Part shown: in pieces, positions 27,228 to 36,694 of the stretch
Position numbering within the stretch: position 1 is the first letter of the stretch
Layout: every line of letters starts with the position of its first letter
Source: Dysgonomonas mossii DSM 22836
Lineage (GTDB): Bacteria; Bacteroidota; Bacteroidia; Bacteroidales; Dysgonomonadaceae
Assembly: GCF_000213575.1 (NCBI RefSeq)
Contig: NZ_GL892006.1
Coordinates: forward strand, 554,528 to 618,527
Direction: 5' to 3'
DNA length: 64,000 nucleotides
Program-made: the position numbers and the translations under genes
Notes under the pieces: model-generated
Seen by the model: the letters and a program-made list of their open reading frames with translations, nothing else
Told to the model about the DNA's origin: nothing
The model's database searches: none

Positions 27228-28373
27228 TTATTCAGCAAAGAAGATAGCAACACGGTTCCATGCATTTTCTGCATATGGTTGTTCTGTGTCACCTTTCCAT
27301 TCAACTTTAACGCGGTTGCTGTTGATGTTGTATTTGTTGATCAACGCATTAGCAACATTCTTAGCACGTTTTTCAGAAAGTTTCATGTTGATAGAAGCTG
27401 TACCAGTTTTCTTATCAGCATAACCTACGATCTTAACATTTTTGCTAGGATTATCTTGTAGATATTTAGCTGTGTTGTAGATGCTAACTTCTTGGTTTTT
27501 GTCAATAACTGCACTACCAAGACGGAAGAATACTACGTTAGAAACAAAGTTTTTAACCTCAGCTGGTTTAACTTCTGGACATTTTGGACAATCCGGACAT
27601 TTTGGAGCTTCAACTTTTCTGTTTTTCAAAGCTTCATTCTCTTGACGCAATTTGTTGATTTGACCGTTTAGTTCATCAAGAAGACCTTGATCCATCAACA
27701 ACGCTTCAGAGAAGTCATTTCTTTTACCGATTTTGAAGTTAAATCCTACGAATGCAGATAGCATGCCATCCCATTCGAAATCTCCACCACCCATACGGTC
27801 GAAAGACTCTTGAACCATATTTCCAGCTATTTCTACGAATAGAGAAGCTCTGTTAGACAGACGGAAATTGTTGATAATACCGGCATTCCATGTAGCAGAG
27901 TTGTTCTTGATAGATTTCCAATCTTCGTCAAATCCATGAACAAATCCTATACCAACATAAGGTATAAAGCTGTAGAAGCGATTTTCGTTATAATGTCCTA
28001 AATAGTTAGAAACATTAAATAACAGGTCAACGTTAGCACCTAAATAATGAGGATGATTCATCACCTTTGCATCATTTTGAAATGTGTGGTAACCACCACC
28101 ATTAAATTTCAAACGTGCTCCGAAATAAGGATTATACCATTTACCTACGAAAACAGTTGGAGCTAGGTTAAGGCGGTTAGTGAATTTAGCATCATTTGCG
28201 TTATCATTAAGATACATTGTTGCTCCACCACCAATTCCTACGAACCAGTTATCCCAAAAACCGTTACGCGCAAAAGTTGCATTGCGACCAGCTTTAGTAC
28301 TAAATCCGCTATCTTGAGCAGAAATAGCCATAGCCGCAAAAACTAAAACTAAAAGTAAACTTACTTTTTTCAT
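27228..28373 (-). CDS. OmpA-family outer membrane protein
   Basis: The protein links the outer membrane to peptidoglycan. From the ATG at 28371-28373 it has a signal peptide MKKVSLLLVLVFAAMAISAQ, an eight-strand-type beta-barrel to about residue 215, a short coiled linker (LNGQINKLRQENEALKNR), a Cys-Pro motif CPDCPKCPE, and the OmpA C-terminal domain with GYADKKTGTASINMKLSEKR and NRVAIFF. An ATG two codons upstream (28379) is also possible. It begins only about 37 bases after the fcl stop, with no obvious promoter between, so part of its transcription may come from gmd-fcl. Confidence 0.93.
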   Translation of the reverse strand: MKKVSLLLVLVFAAMAISAQDSGFSTKAGRNATFARNGFWDNWFVGIGGGATMYLNDNANDAKFTNRLNLAPTVFVGKWYNPYFGARLKFNGGGYHTFQNDAKVMNHPHYLGANVDLLFNVSNYLGHYNENRFYSFIPYVGIGFVHGFDEDWKSIKNNSATWNAGIINNFRLSNRASLFVEIAGNMVQESFDRMGGGDFEWDGMLSAFVGFNFKIGKRNDFSEALLMDQGLLDELNGQINKLRQENEALKNRKVEAPKCPDCPKCPEVKPAEVKNFVSNVVFFRLGSAVIDKNQEVSIYNTAKYLQDNPSKNVKIVGYADKKTGTASINMKLSEKRAKNVANALINKYNINSNRVKVEWKGDTEQPYAENAWNRVAIFFAE

Positions 28374-28409
28374 AATCAATCTTTTAAATTATAATTAAAC
28401 ACTCTTTTT

Positions 28410-29513
28410 TTAATTTAATATATTATACTCAGTATACCAAGCATACATCAACTTCAAGCCATCTTGTATTTCAACTTGATGTTGCCAGCCCAAAGAATTA
28501 AGTTTTGATACATCTGATAATTTTCTCATCGTTCCATCTGGCTTATCTGTATTAAACCACAAACTTCCGGAGAATTCGACTATTTCTTTCACAAGGTTTG
28601 CAACATCTTTTATCGATATTTCAATACCTGTTCCAATATTAATGTGTGTGTTCTTTATCTCCCTTCCATGTATAACATCAACTAAGTCGAAAAAGTTTAC
28701 AGACTCCATCACAAAAACAGTGGCATCGCCCATTTCCTGACTCCACAGAAATTCTCTCATTGGTTTTCCAGACCCCCAAAGTTCAACCTGAACAACGTCT
28801 CCAACTTTTTTTATACCATACTTAGCTAATATTTCCAGTATTTCTGTTTTAGACGAGCTTCCGGACACTCCCTCTATTGGCCTAACATTCAAGTCCTGCT
28901 CTATAATATCCCAGGCATTATTTTCTAAGCATTTCCCCAAATGTACTTTTCTTAGAATCGCTGGCAATACATGGGATGTTTCAAGATTAAAATTATCATT
29001 CAAACCATATAGGTTTGTTGGCATTACTGCTATAAAATTTGTTCCATACTGTATATTATAGCTCTCACACATTTTCAACCCGGCAATTTTGGCTATTGCA
29101 TACGGTTCATTTGTGTATTCCAAAGGGCCTGTCAACAGTGTATTTTCCGTCATTGGCTGAGGAGCTTCTTTGGGATAAATACAGGAACTTCCTAAAAATA
29201 CTAATTTTTTAACATTATTCAGATATGATTGATGAATTACATTGTTCTGGATCATCAAATTTTCATAAATGAATTGCCCGCGATATGTGTTATTGGCGAC
29301 AATACCTCCTACTTTAGCCGCTGCTAAAAAAACATATTCAGGTTTTTCCTTTGCAAAAAATTCGGATACAGCCTTTTGATCTGTAAGATCTAATTCTTGA
29401 TGCGTTCTTAAGACAAAATTTGTGTATCCTTTATTTACAAGACTTTTAAGAATTGCAGAACCAACCAAGCCTCTATGGCCGGCTACATATATTTTAGCAT
29501 TCTTTTCTATCAT
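28410..29513 (-). CDS. fcl: GDP-L-fucose synthase
   Basis: This NADPH-dependent epimerase/reductase converts GDP-4-keto-6-deoxymannose to GDP-L-fucose. The 367 residues form a Rossmann-type short-chain dehydrogenase with GHRGLVGSAI (12-21) and catalytic Ser and Tyr-x3-Lys in GSSCIYPKEAP and EPYAIAKIAG. It is somewhat longer than the roughly 320-residue enterobacterial enzyme, with extra residues in the middle, and I recall similar lengths in Bacteroidales. It follows gmd by 16 bases. The product feeds surface fucosylation of glycans or glycoproteins, known in Bacteroides. Confidence 0.95.
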   Translation of the reverse strand: MIEKNAKIYVAGHRGLVGSAILKSLVNKGYTNFVLRTHQELDLTDQKAVSEFFAKEKPEYVFLAAAKVGGIVANNTYRGQFIYENLMIQNNVIHQSYLNNVKKLVFLGSSCIYPKEAPQPMTENTLLTGPLEYTNEPYAIAKIAGLKMCESYNIQYGTNFIAVMPTNLYGLNDNFNLETSHVLPAILRKVHLGKCLENNAWDIIEQDLNVRPIEGVSGSSSKTEILEILAKYGIKKVGDVVQVELWGSGKPMREFLWSQEMGDATVFVMESVNFFDLVDVIHGREIKNTHINIGTGIEISIKDVANLVKEIVEFSGSLWFNTDKPDGTMRKLSDVSKLNSLGWQHQVEIQDGLKLMYAWYTEYNILN

Positions 29514-29529
29514 CTATATTTTCTTACTT

Positions 29530-30681
29530 TTATTCAAAGTAATTCATAATTCTATATCCTCCGTTTTTGAGGTATTCTTCTTTCTTCATCAGCTCAACAT
29601 CATGAACAACCATATCCTGACATAAAGCTTTAAGATCGTATGTAGGCTCCCAGCCTAATTTAGTTCTGGCTTTTGTATTATCACCAATGAGAATATCAAC
29701 TTCGGTCGGACGAAAGTATGCAGGATCTACACCTACAACAGATTGTCCTATCCGCTTTATGAAGCCTTCGAGATATTCGGCCCCAACTATTTTAGAAAAT
29801 TTATTCTCATCAACACCTACAATATAGCCTTCTTCCTTTTCATCTTCACCTCTAAATTCAACATCTACCCCGACCTCTATAAATGACATTTTGATAAAGT
29901 CACGAATAGTGGTTGTGACGCCTGTAGAGATAACATAATCATCAGGCGTATCTTGTTGAAGTATAAGATACATAGCCTTAATATAATCTTTGGCATGTCC
30001 CCAATCTCGTTTACTGGAAAGATTTCCCATATAAACCTTATCTTGAAGCCCTAAGACTATACGTGCAACTGCACGTGTCACCTTTCTTGTAACAAACGTT
30101 TCACCCCTCAATGGTGATTCATGATTGAACAAGATACCATTGCTGGCATGCATACCGTATGCCTCTCTATAATTAACCGTAATCCAATATGCGTACATTT
30201 TAGCAACAGCATATGGACTCCTCGGATAAAATGGAGTTGTTTCTTTTTGAGGTATCTCTTGCACCAAACCATAAAGTTCGGATGTTGAAGCCTGATATAT
30301 CCTAGTTTTTTTCACCAAATTAAGAAGTCGAACAGCCTCTAATATACGAAGAGTACCTATTCCGTCTGCATTTGCTGTATATTCAGGGATATCAAAACTA
30401 ACCTTAACATGGCTCATTGCCGCAAGATTATATATTTCATCGGGCTGTACATCGCCGATAAGTCGTGTCAGATTCATGCTATCAGTCATATCGCCATAAT
30501 GAAGAATCATATTTCTATCTTCAAGATGAGGATCTTGATATAAATGGTCTATACGATCTGTGTTAAACATGGAAGATCTTCTTTTGAGTCCATGTACTGT
30601 ATAGCCTTTTTTTATCAAGTATTCTGACAAATAAGCTCCATCTTGTCCTGTAACGCCTGTGATGAGTGCTACTTTACCCAT
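29530..30681 (-). CDS. gmd: GDP-mannose 4,6-dehydratase
   Basis: The first enzyme of GDP-L-fucose synthesis makes GDP-4-keto-6-deoxymannose. From the ATG at 30679-30681 the protein has 383 residues. It shows [19 protein letters not shown] for NADP binding, the R-R-S-S-x-F-N-T-x-R block, and STSELYG with [10 protein letters not shown] for catalysis. A GTG three codons upstream is an alternative, but [13 protein letters not shown] is the usual start. It carries the pair's promoter (30795-30824), leaving a leader of about 110 bases. Confidence 0.96.
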   Translation of the reverse strand: MGKVALITGVTGQDGAYLSEYLIKKGYTVHGLKRRSSMFNTDRIDHLYQDPHLEDRNMILHYGDMTDSMNLTRLIGDVQPDEIYNLAAMSHVKVSFDIPEYTANADGIGTLRILEAVRLLNLVKKTRIYQASTSELYGLVQEIPQKETTPFYPRSPYAVAKMYAYWITVNYREAYGMHASNGILFNHESPLRGETFVTRKVTRAVARIVLGLQDKVYMGNLSSKRDWGHAKDYIKAMYLILQQDTPDDYVISTGVTTTIRDFIKMSFIEVGVDVEFRGEDEKEEGYIVGVDENKFSKIVGAEYLEGFIKRIGQSVVGVDPAYFRPTEVDILIGDNTKARTKLGWEPTYDLKALCQDMVVHDVELMKKEEYLKNGGYRIMNYFE

Positions 30682-30794
30682 ATAGTTCACTTAATAAAAA
30701 ATCTTTATTAAGATTTATGTTAATGATCAATTTTATACTTAACCTTCCCTGATTATTGCATCTTTTAACTAACGCGAACAATCAGTTGAAGCAA

Positions 30795-30824
30795 CAAAGA
30801 TATATTTTTTTTAACTAAAACAAA
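30795..30824 (-). promoter_or_regulatory. Promoter of the gmd-fcl transcript
   Basis: On the minus strand TTTG (30821-30824), 18 bases, then TATCTTTG (30795-30802): a close match to the Bacteroidetes -33/-7 promoter. The rest of the 30682-31020 intergenic region is AT-rich with no gene seen. Confidence 0.7.
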
Positions 30825-31020
30825 TAAAAAAGTCTTTAAATTAGAGATTACACATTGATTTTCTCTCATTTTATTGCATATAAGTCTCTAATCCTGAAAT
30901 TTGCAAAAAACTTTTTTTTAACTATTTTATTTATCATACACTCCAATTCTTCCGATCGGCAGGTATCGCAACAATACTCTTGACTATAATATAGTTATAT
31001 CTGTTATATAACCTTTGCTA

Positions 31021-32463
31021 TTATAATAATGGAGAGAATAAGCGCATGACAGACTCTTTAAATTTTTCAATCCGTGACCTTTGGTCCCATTCTTCGACAA
31101 GCAACTGTGTAGAGCACTCCATGTCCTTCAAGAATATTTCTTGGGCTCTACGACAAGTCTCTTCGCTATATATAAAAGCATCAATTTCGAAATTATGTTC
31201 AAAGCTACGCATATCCATATTAGCCGAACCTGTTATAGTAAGAGAGTTGTCTACCGTCATTAGCTTGGAGTGAAGAAATCCGGCTTCGAAAAAATAGACA
31301 TTCACTTTGGCATCCAAAACTTCCTTCAGGAAAGACATGGATGCAATATGCACAAATGTGGTATCTGAATGGCGAGGCAACATCAAGCGCACATCCACAC
31401 CACGCATTGCTGCCATTTGTATAACCTGCATCAATGAGTCGGTAGGAATAAAATAAGGGGTCTGTATATAAACACTTTCTTTGGCATTGGAAATAGCTTG
31501 CAGAATACCTAAATGTATATCTTTAAATTGGCCTACAGGTCCACTTGTAACCAGCTGAATCATATTATCTCCCTCTGTGTCGAGTATCGGATAATAAGTA
31601 TCTGATGCTAGAAATTCTTTACGAGACGAATACCAGTCGATAAGAAAAGATGTCTGTAATCCTGCCACAGCCTTGCCTTCTATTTTAACATGGCTGTCAC
31701 GCCAAATTCCACTTCCTACACCGTTGATATATCGATCTGCAACATTCATACCTCCAACAAAACCGACTTTGCCATCAACAACTACAATTTTTCTGTGATT
31801 TCGATAATTCACTCTGCTTGTCAAAAATTTGAATGCCACCTTCAAGAAAGGTTGAACTTCAACACCTCCCGCTTGCATATCTTTAAAGAATCTACGCTTT
31901 GCTTTCCAAGAACCAACATCGTCATAAATAAGACGCACTTCAACACCCTCCGCTGCTTTACGAAGCAGGATATCTCGGGTTTTGCACCCTATCTCATCAT
32001 CTAAGAAGATGTAGTATTGAATATGTATATGCTTTTCCGCTTTCTCAAGCTCCTCAAACAAAGCCTCAAACTTATCGGGTCCTGAAGAATAAAAAGTAAC
32101 ACTACTACCTCCATATAAGGGTGTACCCTTCAGGCGGTTTAACAAGTTTACTAACCCTTTATACTCGACAGGCGGATTCAACGTCTCTAACAACTCCCGC
32201 CTACCAATAGACCGACGATTAAGCTTCTTGTACATCTTATGGGATATCAGACGCTGCTTGCGATTATCTTCGCCAAAGAAATAGTATATGATAAGACCTA
32301 CCAAAGGAAGCAACAATAGAATAAGCACCCAAGAAATCGTTTTCAAGGGGTTCCTGTTCTCCGAGATAATCACAACCATCGCACCCAACGCTGTAACCAC
32401 ATAAAGTATCTGGAAAAGAAGGATAAGATGATCTGTTGCTTGCGCTGCTACATCCATACGCAA
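31021..32463 (-). CDS. cls: Cardiolipin synthase (phospholipase D family)
   Basis: The enzyme condenses phosphatidylglycerol to cardiolipin in the inner membrane. The 480 residues start with two membrane helices (about 10-30 and 38-58), a PLDc-type N-terminal region, then two HKD motifs: HRKIVVVDGKVGFVGGMN and HSKLMTVDNSLTITGSANMD. The C-terminus is typical (RLFSPLL). A TAACTTTG box at 32481-32488 lies just upstream. Met1 or Met3 may be the start. Confidence 0.95.
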   Translation of the reverse strand: MRMDVAAQATDHLILLFQILYVVTALGAMVVIISENRNPLKTISWVLILLLLPLVGLIIYYFFGEDNRKQRLISHKMYKKLNRRSIGRRELLETLNPPVEYKGLVNLLNRLKGTPLYGGSSVTFYSSGPDKFEALFEELEKAEKHIHIQYYIFLDDEIGCKTRDILLRKAAEGVEVRLIYDDVGSWKAKRRFFKDMQAGGVEVQPFLKVAFKFLTSRVNYRNHRKIVVVDGKVGFVGGMNVADRYINGVGSGIWRDSHVKIEGKAVAGLQTSFLIDWYSSRKEFLASDTYYPILDTEGDNMIQLVTSGPVGQFKDIHLGILQAISNAKESVYIQTPYFIPTDSLMQVIQMAAMRGVDVRLMLPRHSDTTFVHIASMSFLKEVLDAKVNVYFFEAGFLHSKLMTVDNSLTITGSANMDMRSFEHNFEIDAFIYSEETCRRAQEIFLKDMECSTQLLVEEWDQRSRIEKFKESVMRLFSPLL

Positions 32464-32480
32464 ATAATATACATTTTTTT

Positions 32481-32488
32481 CAAAGTTA
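32481..32488 (-). promoter_or_regulatory. Putative -7 box for cls
   Basis: TAACTTTG on the minus strand, 18 bases before the cls ATG, fits TAnnTTTG. A TTG lies 15 bases upstream, a little close. Confidence 0.45.
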
Positions 32489-32618
32489 TAACAAATTTAA
32501 ACTCAAGCTCTTTTTTTATCAAATAATTCGAATGACTTACATTCACTCTCTGATATTTTCTTAAAAAAGCTCTTGTATGAATGATTGTAAAGATGTCATT
32601 TGTGTTATTATCGGATAT

Positions 32619-32987
32619 CTATTTTTCTTTTCTATCGATAAGATAACAAATAATAGCTCCAACAGTATAGCATAAAATATCGATTCAAGAAAATGATGTT
32701 CCTAAAACGATCTTCATCACTTTATGATCTTGAAGTCCCAGCACCTCTACCATCTTGAAGTATTGCCCGACCTCTACCATATAGGCAAAAAGAAGTACAC
32801 CCAGCGCCAAATAGAAGGGTTTTACTTGGAGAAATGACTTTACAAAATAATAGATCAATATAACTACTAAGATATCACCGCCATAAGGACGAATAAAAGC
32901 ATCATCTACAAATTTAGCGATAAGGACTTCTATAAAAAAAATAACAATAGAGATCAAGAATGACGATCGATCAAACCTCCACCTCAT
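32619..32987 (-). pseudogene. DUF2809 membrane protein interrupted by a single in-frame TGA
   Basis: The frame begins with MRWRFDRSSF, has four hydrophobic segments including RPYGGDILVVILIYYFVKSF, and reaches LGTSFS before a TGA at 32685-32687. In the same frame it goes on with IDILCYTVGAIICYLIDRKEK and ends at TAG 32619-32621. DUF2809 proteins have Trp or a similar residue followed by a hydrophobic residue and Asp here, and a final helix. The stop therefore looks like a TGG to TGA change that removes the last helix. Total would be 122 residues against 100 made. It lies 2 bases after the rsgA stop region, so it is likely co-transcribed. It may be a recent nonsense mutation or a base-call error. 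Confidence 0.75.
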
Positions 32988-32989
32988 AT

Positions 32990-33919
32990 CTATTTTCTAT
33001 ACTTTTCTTCAATGTCCTCTTGCATCATACTCATGTATGACTTGTAGCGGCTCTCGCTTATATAATGATTTTCTACAGCTTCACGCACTGCACATCCGGG
33101 TTCATTGATATGAATACAATTATTGTAACGACAATCTTTAGACGCCTTAAATATCTCGGGAAAGAAGTGAAATATTTCATTTTTCTCCATATCCACAGTA
33201 CCAAAGCCTTTGATACCGGGAGTATCTATTATAAATCCTCCCTGTGGCAGTTCTATCATTTCCGAAAAAGTGGTTGTATGCATTCCTTTGCCATGATAAC
33301 CGGATATTGCACCTGTCTTCAGATGAACATCAGGTACAAGCGCATTGATAAGTGTAGACTTTCCGACGCCTGAGTGACCCGAAAATAAGGTAATTTTGTT
33401 CTTTATCTTCTCTTGTAGAATCTCTAAACCAGTGTTATGTAAAGCTGATATTTTGATGCTTGGGTAGCCAATATAATCATAAAGACTAATCAAAGCATCC
33501 ATGTATTCTATCTCCTCTTCTGCATATAGGTCTGTCTTGTTGAAAATAAGATTTACCGGCACACGATACGCTTCGGCTGCAGCCAAGAAGCGGTCAATAA
33601 AAACAGTAGAAGTTACCGGATGATTGATCGTTACAATCAAAAAACACAGGTCGATATTCGCTGCCAAAATGTGCGATTGCTTCGATAAATTAGACGAACG
33701 GCGTATAATATAATTCCTACGGTCTTCGATCTGCGTTATCAGAGCAGTACCCTCATTGTTTGGAACAATGGTTACTCTGTCTCCTACAGCAATGGGATTG
33801 GTGCTACGTATATCTTTGAGGCGAAAGTTTCCTTTTACCTTACATTCGACGTCGCTACCTTCATCGGTACGAACCAAATACCAACTACCCGTATTTTTTA
33901 TTACAAGACCATCCATCAA
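32990..33919 (-). CDS. rsgA: Ribosome small subunit-dependent GTPase RsgA
   Basis: RsgA checks late 30S assembly. The 309 residues have an N-terminal OB fold, then the circularly permuted GTPase order: FNKTD (G4) comes before [14 protein letters not shown] (G1) and DTPG (G3). A C-terminal zinc knuckle follows, with C-x5-C-x5-H-x5-C-type spacing in [17 protein letters not shown]. Met1 and Met2 are both possible starts. It lies in the frr/pyrH neighbourhood as in other Bacteroidales. Confidence 0.95.
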   Translation of the reverse strand: MMDGLVIKNTGSWYLVRTDEGSDVECKVKGNFRLKDIRSTNPIAVGDRVTIVPNNEGTALITQIEDRRNYIIRRSSNLSKQSHILAANIDLCFLIVTINHPVTSTVFIDRFLAAAEAYRVPVNLIFNKTDLYAEEEIEYMDALISLYDYIGYPSIKISALHNTGLEILQEKIKNKITLFSGHSGVGKSTLINALVPDVHLKTGAISGYHGKGMHTTTFSEMIELPQGGFIIDTPGIKGFGTVDMEKNEIFHFFPEIFKASKDCRYNNCIHINEPGCAVREAVENHYISESRYKSYMSMMQEDIEEKYRK

Positions 33920-34005
33920 TCAATCCTTTAAAATGCAAATGTGCCAATGTGCCGATACTGTAAAGCGATCAGCATATTGGCATATTCTATTTTCAGTATA
34001 TTTCG

Positions 34006-34569
34006 TTATACAGTTAAAATCTCTTTTTCTTTAAGAGCAAACAGATCGTCTATCTTTTTGATATACTTATCATGAAGCTTTTGCATTTCGTTTTCACCAT
34101 CTTTGGCTACGTCTTCTGCCAAGCCTTCTTTCACTGATTTTTTGATCGTATCAATTGCATCACGACGAGCGTTACGCACGCTTACTTTAGCGTCTTCGGC
34201 CTCCTGCTTGGCTTGTTTCACCAAGAGCTTACGACGTTCTTCTGTCAACGGAGGTATAGAAAGACGTATCACTTCGCCGTTATTATCGGGTGTGATACCT
34301 ACATCAGAGTTCAGGATGGCTTTTTCCACCTCTTTCAACATTTGTTTTTCCCAAGGTTGAACGATGATCGTTCTAGCATCAGGTGTATTGATAGCCGCCA
34401 CACCACTTAGCGGGGTAATTGATCCGTAATACTCAAGTTTTATACCATCAAGAATGTGCGGATTGGCTTTTCCGGCACGAATACGAGATAACGTTTCGTC
34501 CAGAAACTCTACAGAGGCCAACATCTTAGCTTCCGCCTTTTGTTCGATTTGTTTTAGGTCTGCTGCCAT
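34006..34569 (-). CDS. frr: Ribosome recycling factor
   Basis: RRF splits post-termination ribosomes with EF-G. The 187-residue protein has the usual tRNA-shaped two-domain composition, with [39 protein letters not shown] and a C-terminal [15 protein letters not shown]. It follows a 113-residue membrane protein rather than pyrH directly. There is a 46-base gap between them. Confidence 0.96.
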   Translation of the reverse strand: MAADLKQIEQKAEAKMLASVEFLDETLSRIRAGKANPHILDGIKLEYYGSITPLSGVAAINTPDARTIIVQPWEKQMLKEVEKAILNSDVGITPDNNGEVIRLSIPPLTEERRKLLVKQAKQEAEDAKVSVRNARRDAIDTIKKSVKEGLAEDVAKDGENEMQKLHDKYIKKIDDLFALKEKEILTV

Positions 34570-34616
34570 AAATATATATTTTTTGTTTTCAATATTTTAA
34601 GATTAAATAAATCTAC

Positions 34617-34958
34617 TTACACTCTACTCGGCAATTGGGTAAGACCAATAATAAGCTGCCCTATCCCTGCCAAAATTAGTAAAGAAGTAAGCAAGGTATG
34701 TGCAGTAATGGTAATAAACGCACCTACAGCACAAACCAAACAGCCCATAAAGATATTTCTTCGTGCTGTTTTCATATGTTCTTTATCTACCTGATGTATA
34801 ATCTGGTCGAGTAAGATATAAGCATCTTCTTCGTTAAGCCCTCGTTCGATTAGAAAGATCTTCACCTTTTCGGGATTTTCTCTTTTTCTAATCAAATATA
34901 CAGCCTGATTATACAACTGATCTTCAACTACTACTTTCTCTCTGTTATGCATGTACAT
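34617..34958 (-). CDS. Small two-helix membrane protein of unknown function, overlaps pyrH
   Basis: The 113-residue product has a soluble helical N-terminus (YNQAVYLIRKRENPEKVKIF region, then a second helix with EEDAYILLDQI), a basic link KTARRN and two membrane helices at about 62-85 and 88-106. Its start lies inside the 3' end of pyrH, overlapping 14 bases from Met1 or 8 from Met3 (34952), so it depends on pyrH translation. I do not recognise the family. The N-terminal part resembles short UBA-like helical repeats, but this is a weak impression. Confidence 0.7.
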   Translation of the reverse strand: MYMHNREKVVVEDQLYNQAVYLIRKRENPEKVKIFLIERGLNEEDAYILLDQIIHQVDKEHMKTARRNIFMGCLVCAVGAFITITAHTLLTSLLILAGIGQLIIGLTQLPSRV

Positions 34959-35655
34959 ATGTACCTATTTTTTCACCTTTAATTAGCTTCTCTAAATTGC
35001 CCGGAGTATCCATATCGAAGACAACGATAGGCAAATTATTCTCCTTACACATCACTGTTGCCGTCATATCCATAACCTTCAGTCCGCGTTTGTAAACCTC
35101 ATCGTAAGAGATGGAATCAAACTTAACGGCTGCAGGGTCTTTTTCGGGATCGGCAGTATAAACTCCGTCTACACGTGTACCTTTTAGCATCACGTCGGCT
35201 TCTATTTCTATTCCCCTGAGTGAAGAACCTGTATCGGTTGTAAAAAATGGATTGCCTGTTCCGCAAGAAAGGATAACAACTTCACTATTTTCCATAGCCT
35301 CTATTGCTTTCCATTTGCTGTAGATTTCTCCTATCGGTTCCATCCTGATGGCTGTAAGTACTCTCGACTTCTGCCCTATTGCAGTAAGAGCCGAACTAAG
35401 AGCCAAACTGTTTATCACAGTGGCCAACATACCCATCTGGTCTCCTTTTACCCTGTCGAATCCTTCGGAAGCTCCGCTCAGACCTCGAAAAATATTTCCT
35501 CCTCCAATAACAATACTTATCTGTACACCCATATCGGCTACAGCTTTTATTTGTGTGGCATATTCATTCAGTCGGTTTACATCTATGCCATATTGCTGTT
35601 CTCCCATGAGGGATTCACCGCTCAGTTTTAGGAGGATTCTGTTATATTTTACCAT
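34945..35655 (-). CDS. pyrH: UMP kinase
   Basis: PyrH phosphorylates UMP to UDP in pyrimidine synthesis. The 236-residue amino-acid-kinase-fold protein has LLKLSGESLMG (8-18), IVIGGGNIFRGLSG and the VYTADPEKDPAA block. It begins the run to a small membrane protein and frr. A TAGATTTG box at 35675-35682 may drive it. Confidence 0.96.
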   Translation of the reverse strand: MVKYNRILLKLSGESLMGEQQYGIDVNRLNEYATQIKAVADMGVQISIVIGGGNIFRGLSGASEGFDRVKGDQMGMLATVINSLALSSALTAIGQKSRVLTAIRMEPIGEIYSKWKAIEAMENSEVVILSCGTGNPFFTTDTGSSLRGIEIEADVMLKGTRVDGVYTADPEKDPAAVKFDSISYDEVYKRGLKVMDMTATVMCKENNLPIVVFDMDTPGNLEKLIKGEKIGTYVHA

Positions 35656-35674
35656 TTCTGCTTTTATATTAGTG

Positions 35675-35682
35675 CAAATCTA
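35675..35682 (-). promoter_or_regulatory. Putative -7 box for pyrH
   Basis: TAGATTTG on the minus strand, 19 bases before the pyrH ATG. The nearest TTTG is 25 bases upstream, too far for a good -33. Confidence 0.4.
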
Positions 35683-35794
35683 GTATAATTTGTGAAATTA
35701 TAAAAGTCAAACTTTACGAATTGATTTTTATTATAATTTAAAAGTACTGATATAACAGCATTTAGTTATTTTTACACATCTAAACAAATTTATT

Positions 35795-36499
35795 ATGATC
35801 ACTCAAAGCTGGCTCTTATTTGTCCTCGCACTATTACTTGGATTCATTACGTTCGTAATCATATTATGGACTATTATCAAATGGAAACATAACAAGGATC
35901 GGAACATAGGCTGCGGATTAACATTTTTATTCTCTATGTTAACTATAATCTGTACTGTTATAGTAATAGTAAAAGTTGTGGAAACAATTAGGGTAGTTGT
36001 TCCTAATAAAATTGAAGAAGGGCTTGATATATTCACCAACAGTTTATCTTCAAGAAATACAGAAACTCCTTTTATGGACAGCCTGAAATTGATGCAACCA
36101 ACCGACAGCATAATACCAAATAGTTATTTCTCTTACGCGGGACTTCGCGATTATTTCCGTATGCCCCTGATATATCCGTATTCGATAACTGCTATTGATG
36201 TTCTCGAGAAAGGGACTTTACAAGACGAAAAAGGGATAAAGTACATAGCTGCAGATCACAATGAAAACGAGCCTATTCTTCATGATATTACGTACTTCAC
36301 CTTTGACAGAAATATTCTGTTAGCAAAAACGGAATCCTCTTCGTCCCTGAACGCTCTCAGATTCTATATTTTTAATCTAAACACAAGACAATTAGAGGAA
36401 TTCAATACCGAAAAAGAGATGAAGATACAAGCTGCAAAATTTGGCTTTGATACAATAAAACCAATGATAACCATACAAGAATATTTTGATAATTTTTGA
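35795..36499 (+). CDS. Membrane protein of unknown function
   Basis: The 234 residues have two N-terminal membrane helices (about 5-28 and 42-67) with a short basic loop KWKHNKDRN between them. A soluble domain of about 165 residues follows, probably on the outside, with no recognised motif. There is no close neighbour on the same strand upstream. The stretch 36500-36694 after it carries a direct repeat and the next gene's promoter. Confidence 0.65.
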   Translation: MITQSWLLFVLALLLGFITFVIILWTIIKWKHNKDRNIGCGLTFLFSMLTIICTVIVIVKVVETIRVVVPNKIEEGLDIFTNSLSSRNTETPFMDSLKLMQPTDSIIPNSYFSYAGLRDYFRMPLIYPYSITAIDVLEKGTLQDEKGIKYIAADHNENEPILHDITYFTFDRNILLAKTESSSSLNALRFYIFNLNTRQLEEFNTEKEMKIQAAKFGFDTIKPMITIQEYFDNF

Positions 36500-36508
36500 A
36501 TGTAAGAA

Positions 36509-36538
36509 ACTCTGTGGTACTCTTTTTACTCTGTGGTA
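36509..36538. repeat. Direct repeat ACTCTGTGGTA, two copies
   Basis: Exact 11-base copies at 36509-36519 and 36528-36538, 19 bases apart centre to centre, just after the stop of the membrane protein gene. Confidence 0.6.
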
Positions 36539-36662
36539 AAAAATTGAATAAGAGCGAATACGAAAGCAATTATTATTCATTACTTAGAGCCCTATTATAA
36601 AAAGATTCTGAAATATCGATTCGAAGCTTCTATTATTTCAAAGTAAGTGCTCAAAAAAACAT

Positions 36663-36670
36663 TATCTTTG
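36663..36670 (+). promoter_or_regulatory. -7 box for the cyclophilin lipoprotein
   Basis: TATCTTTG on the plus strand, 24 bases before the ATG at 36695. It lies inside a longer frame opening at 36647, which argues against that earlier start. Confidence 0.55.
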
Positions 36671-36694
36671 TGTGACTTCATACAGAAAAATGAT

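Noticed and set aside
32685..32687. TGA in the DUF2809 gene as evidence of recoding or a different genetic code
   Set aside because: TGA serves as a normal stop elsewhere in the window, for example at the end of the Crp-type gene (47998-48000), and no selenocysteine-type structure or context was seen.
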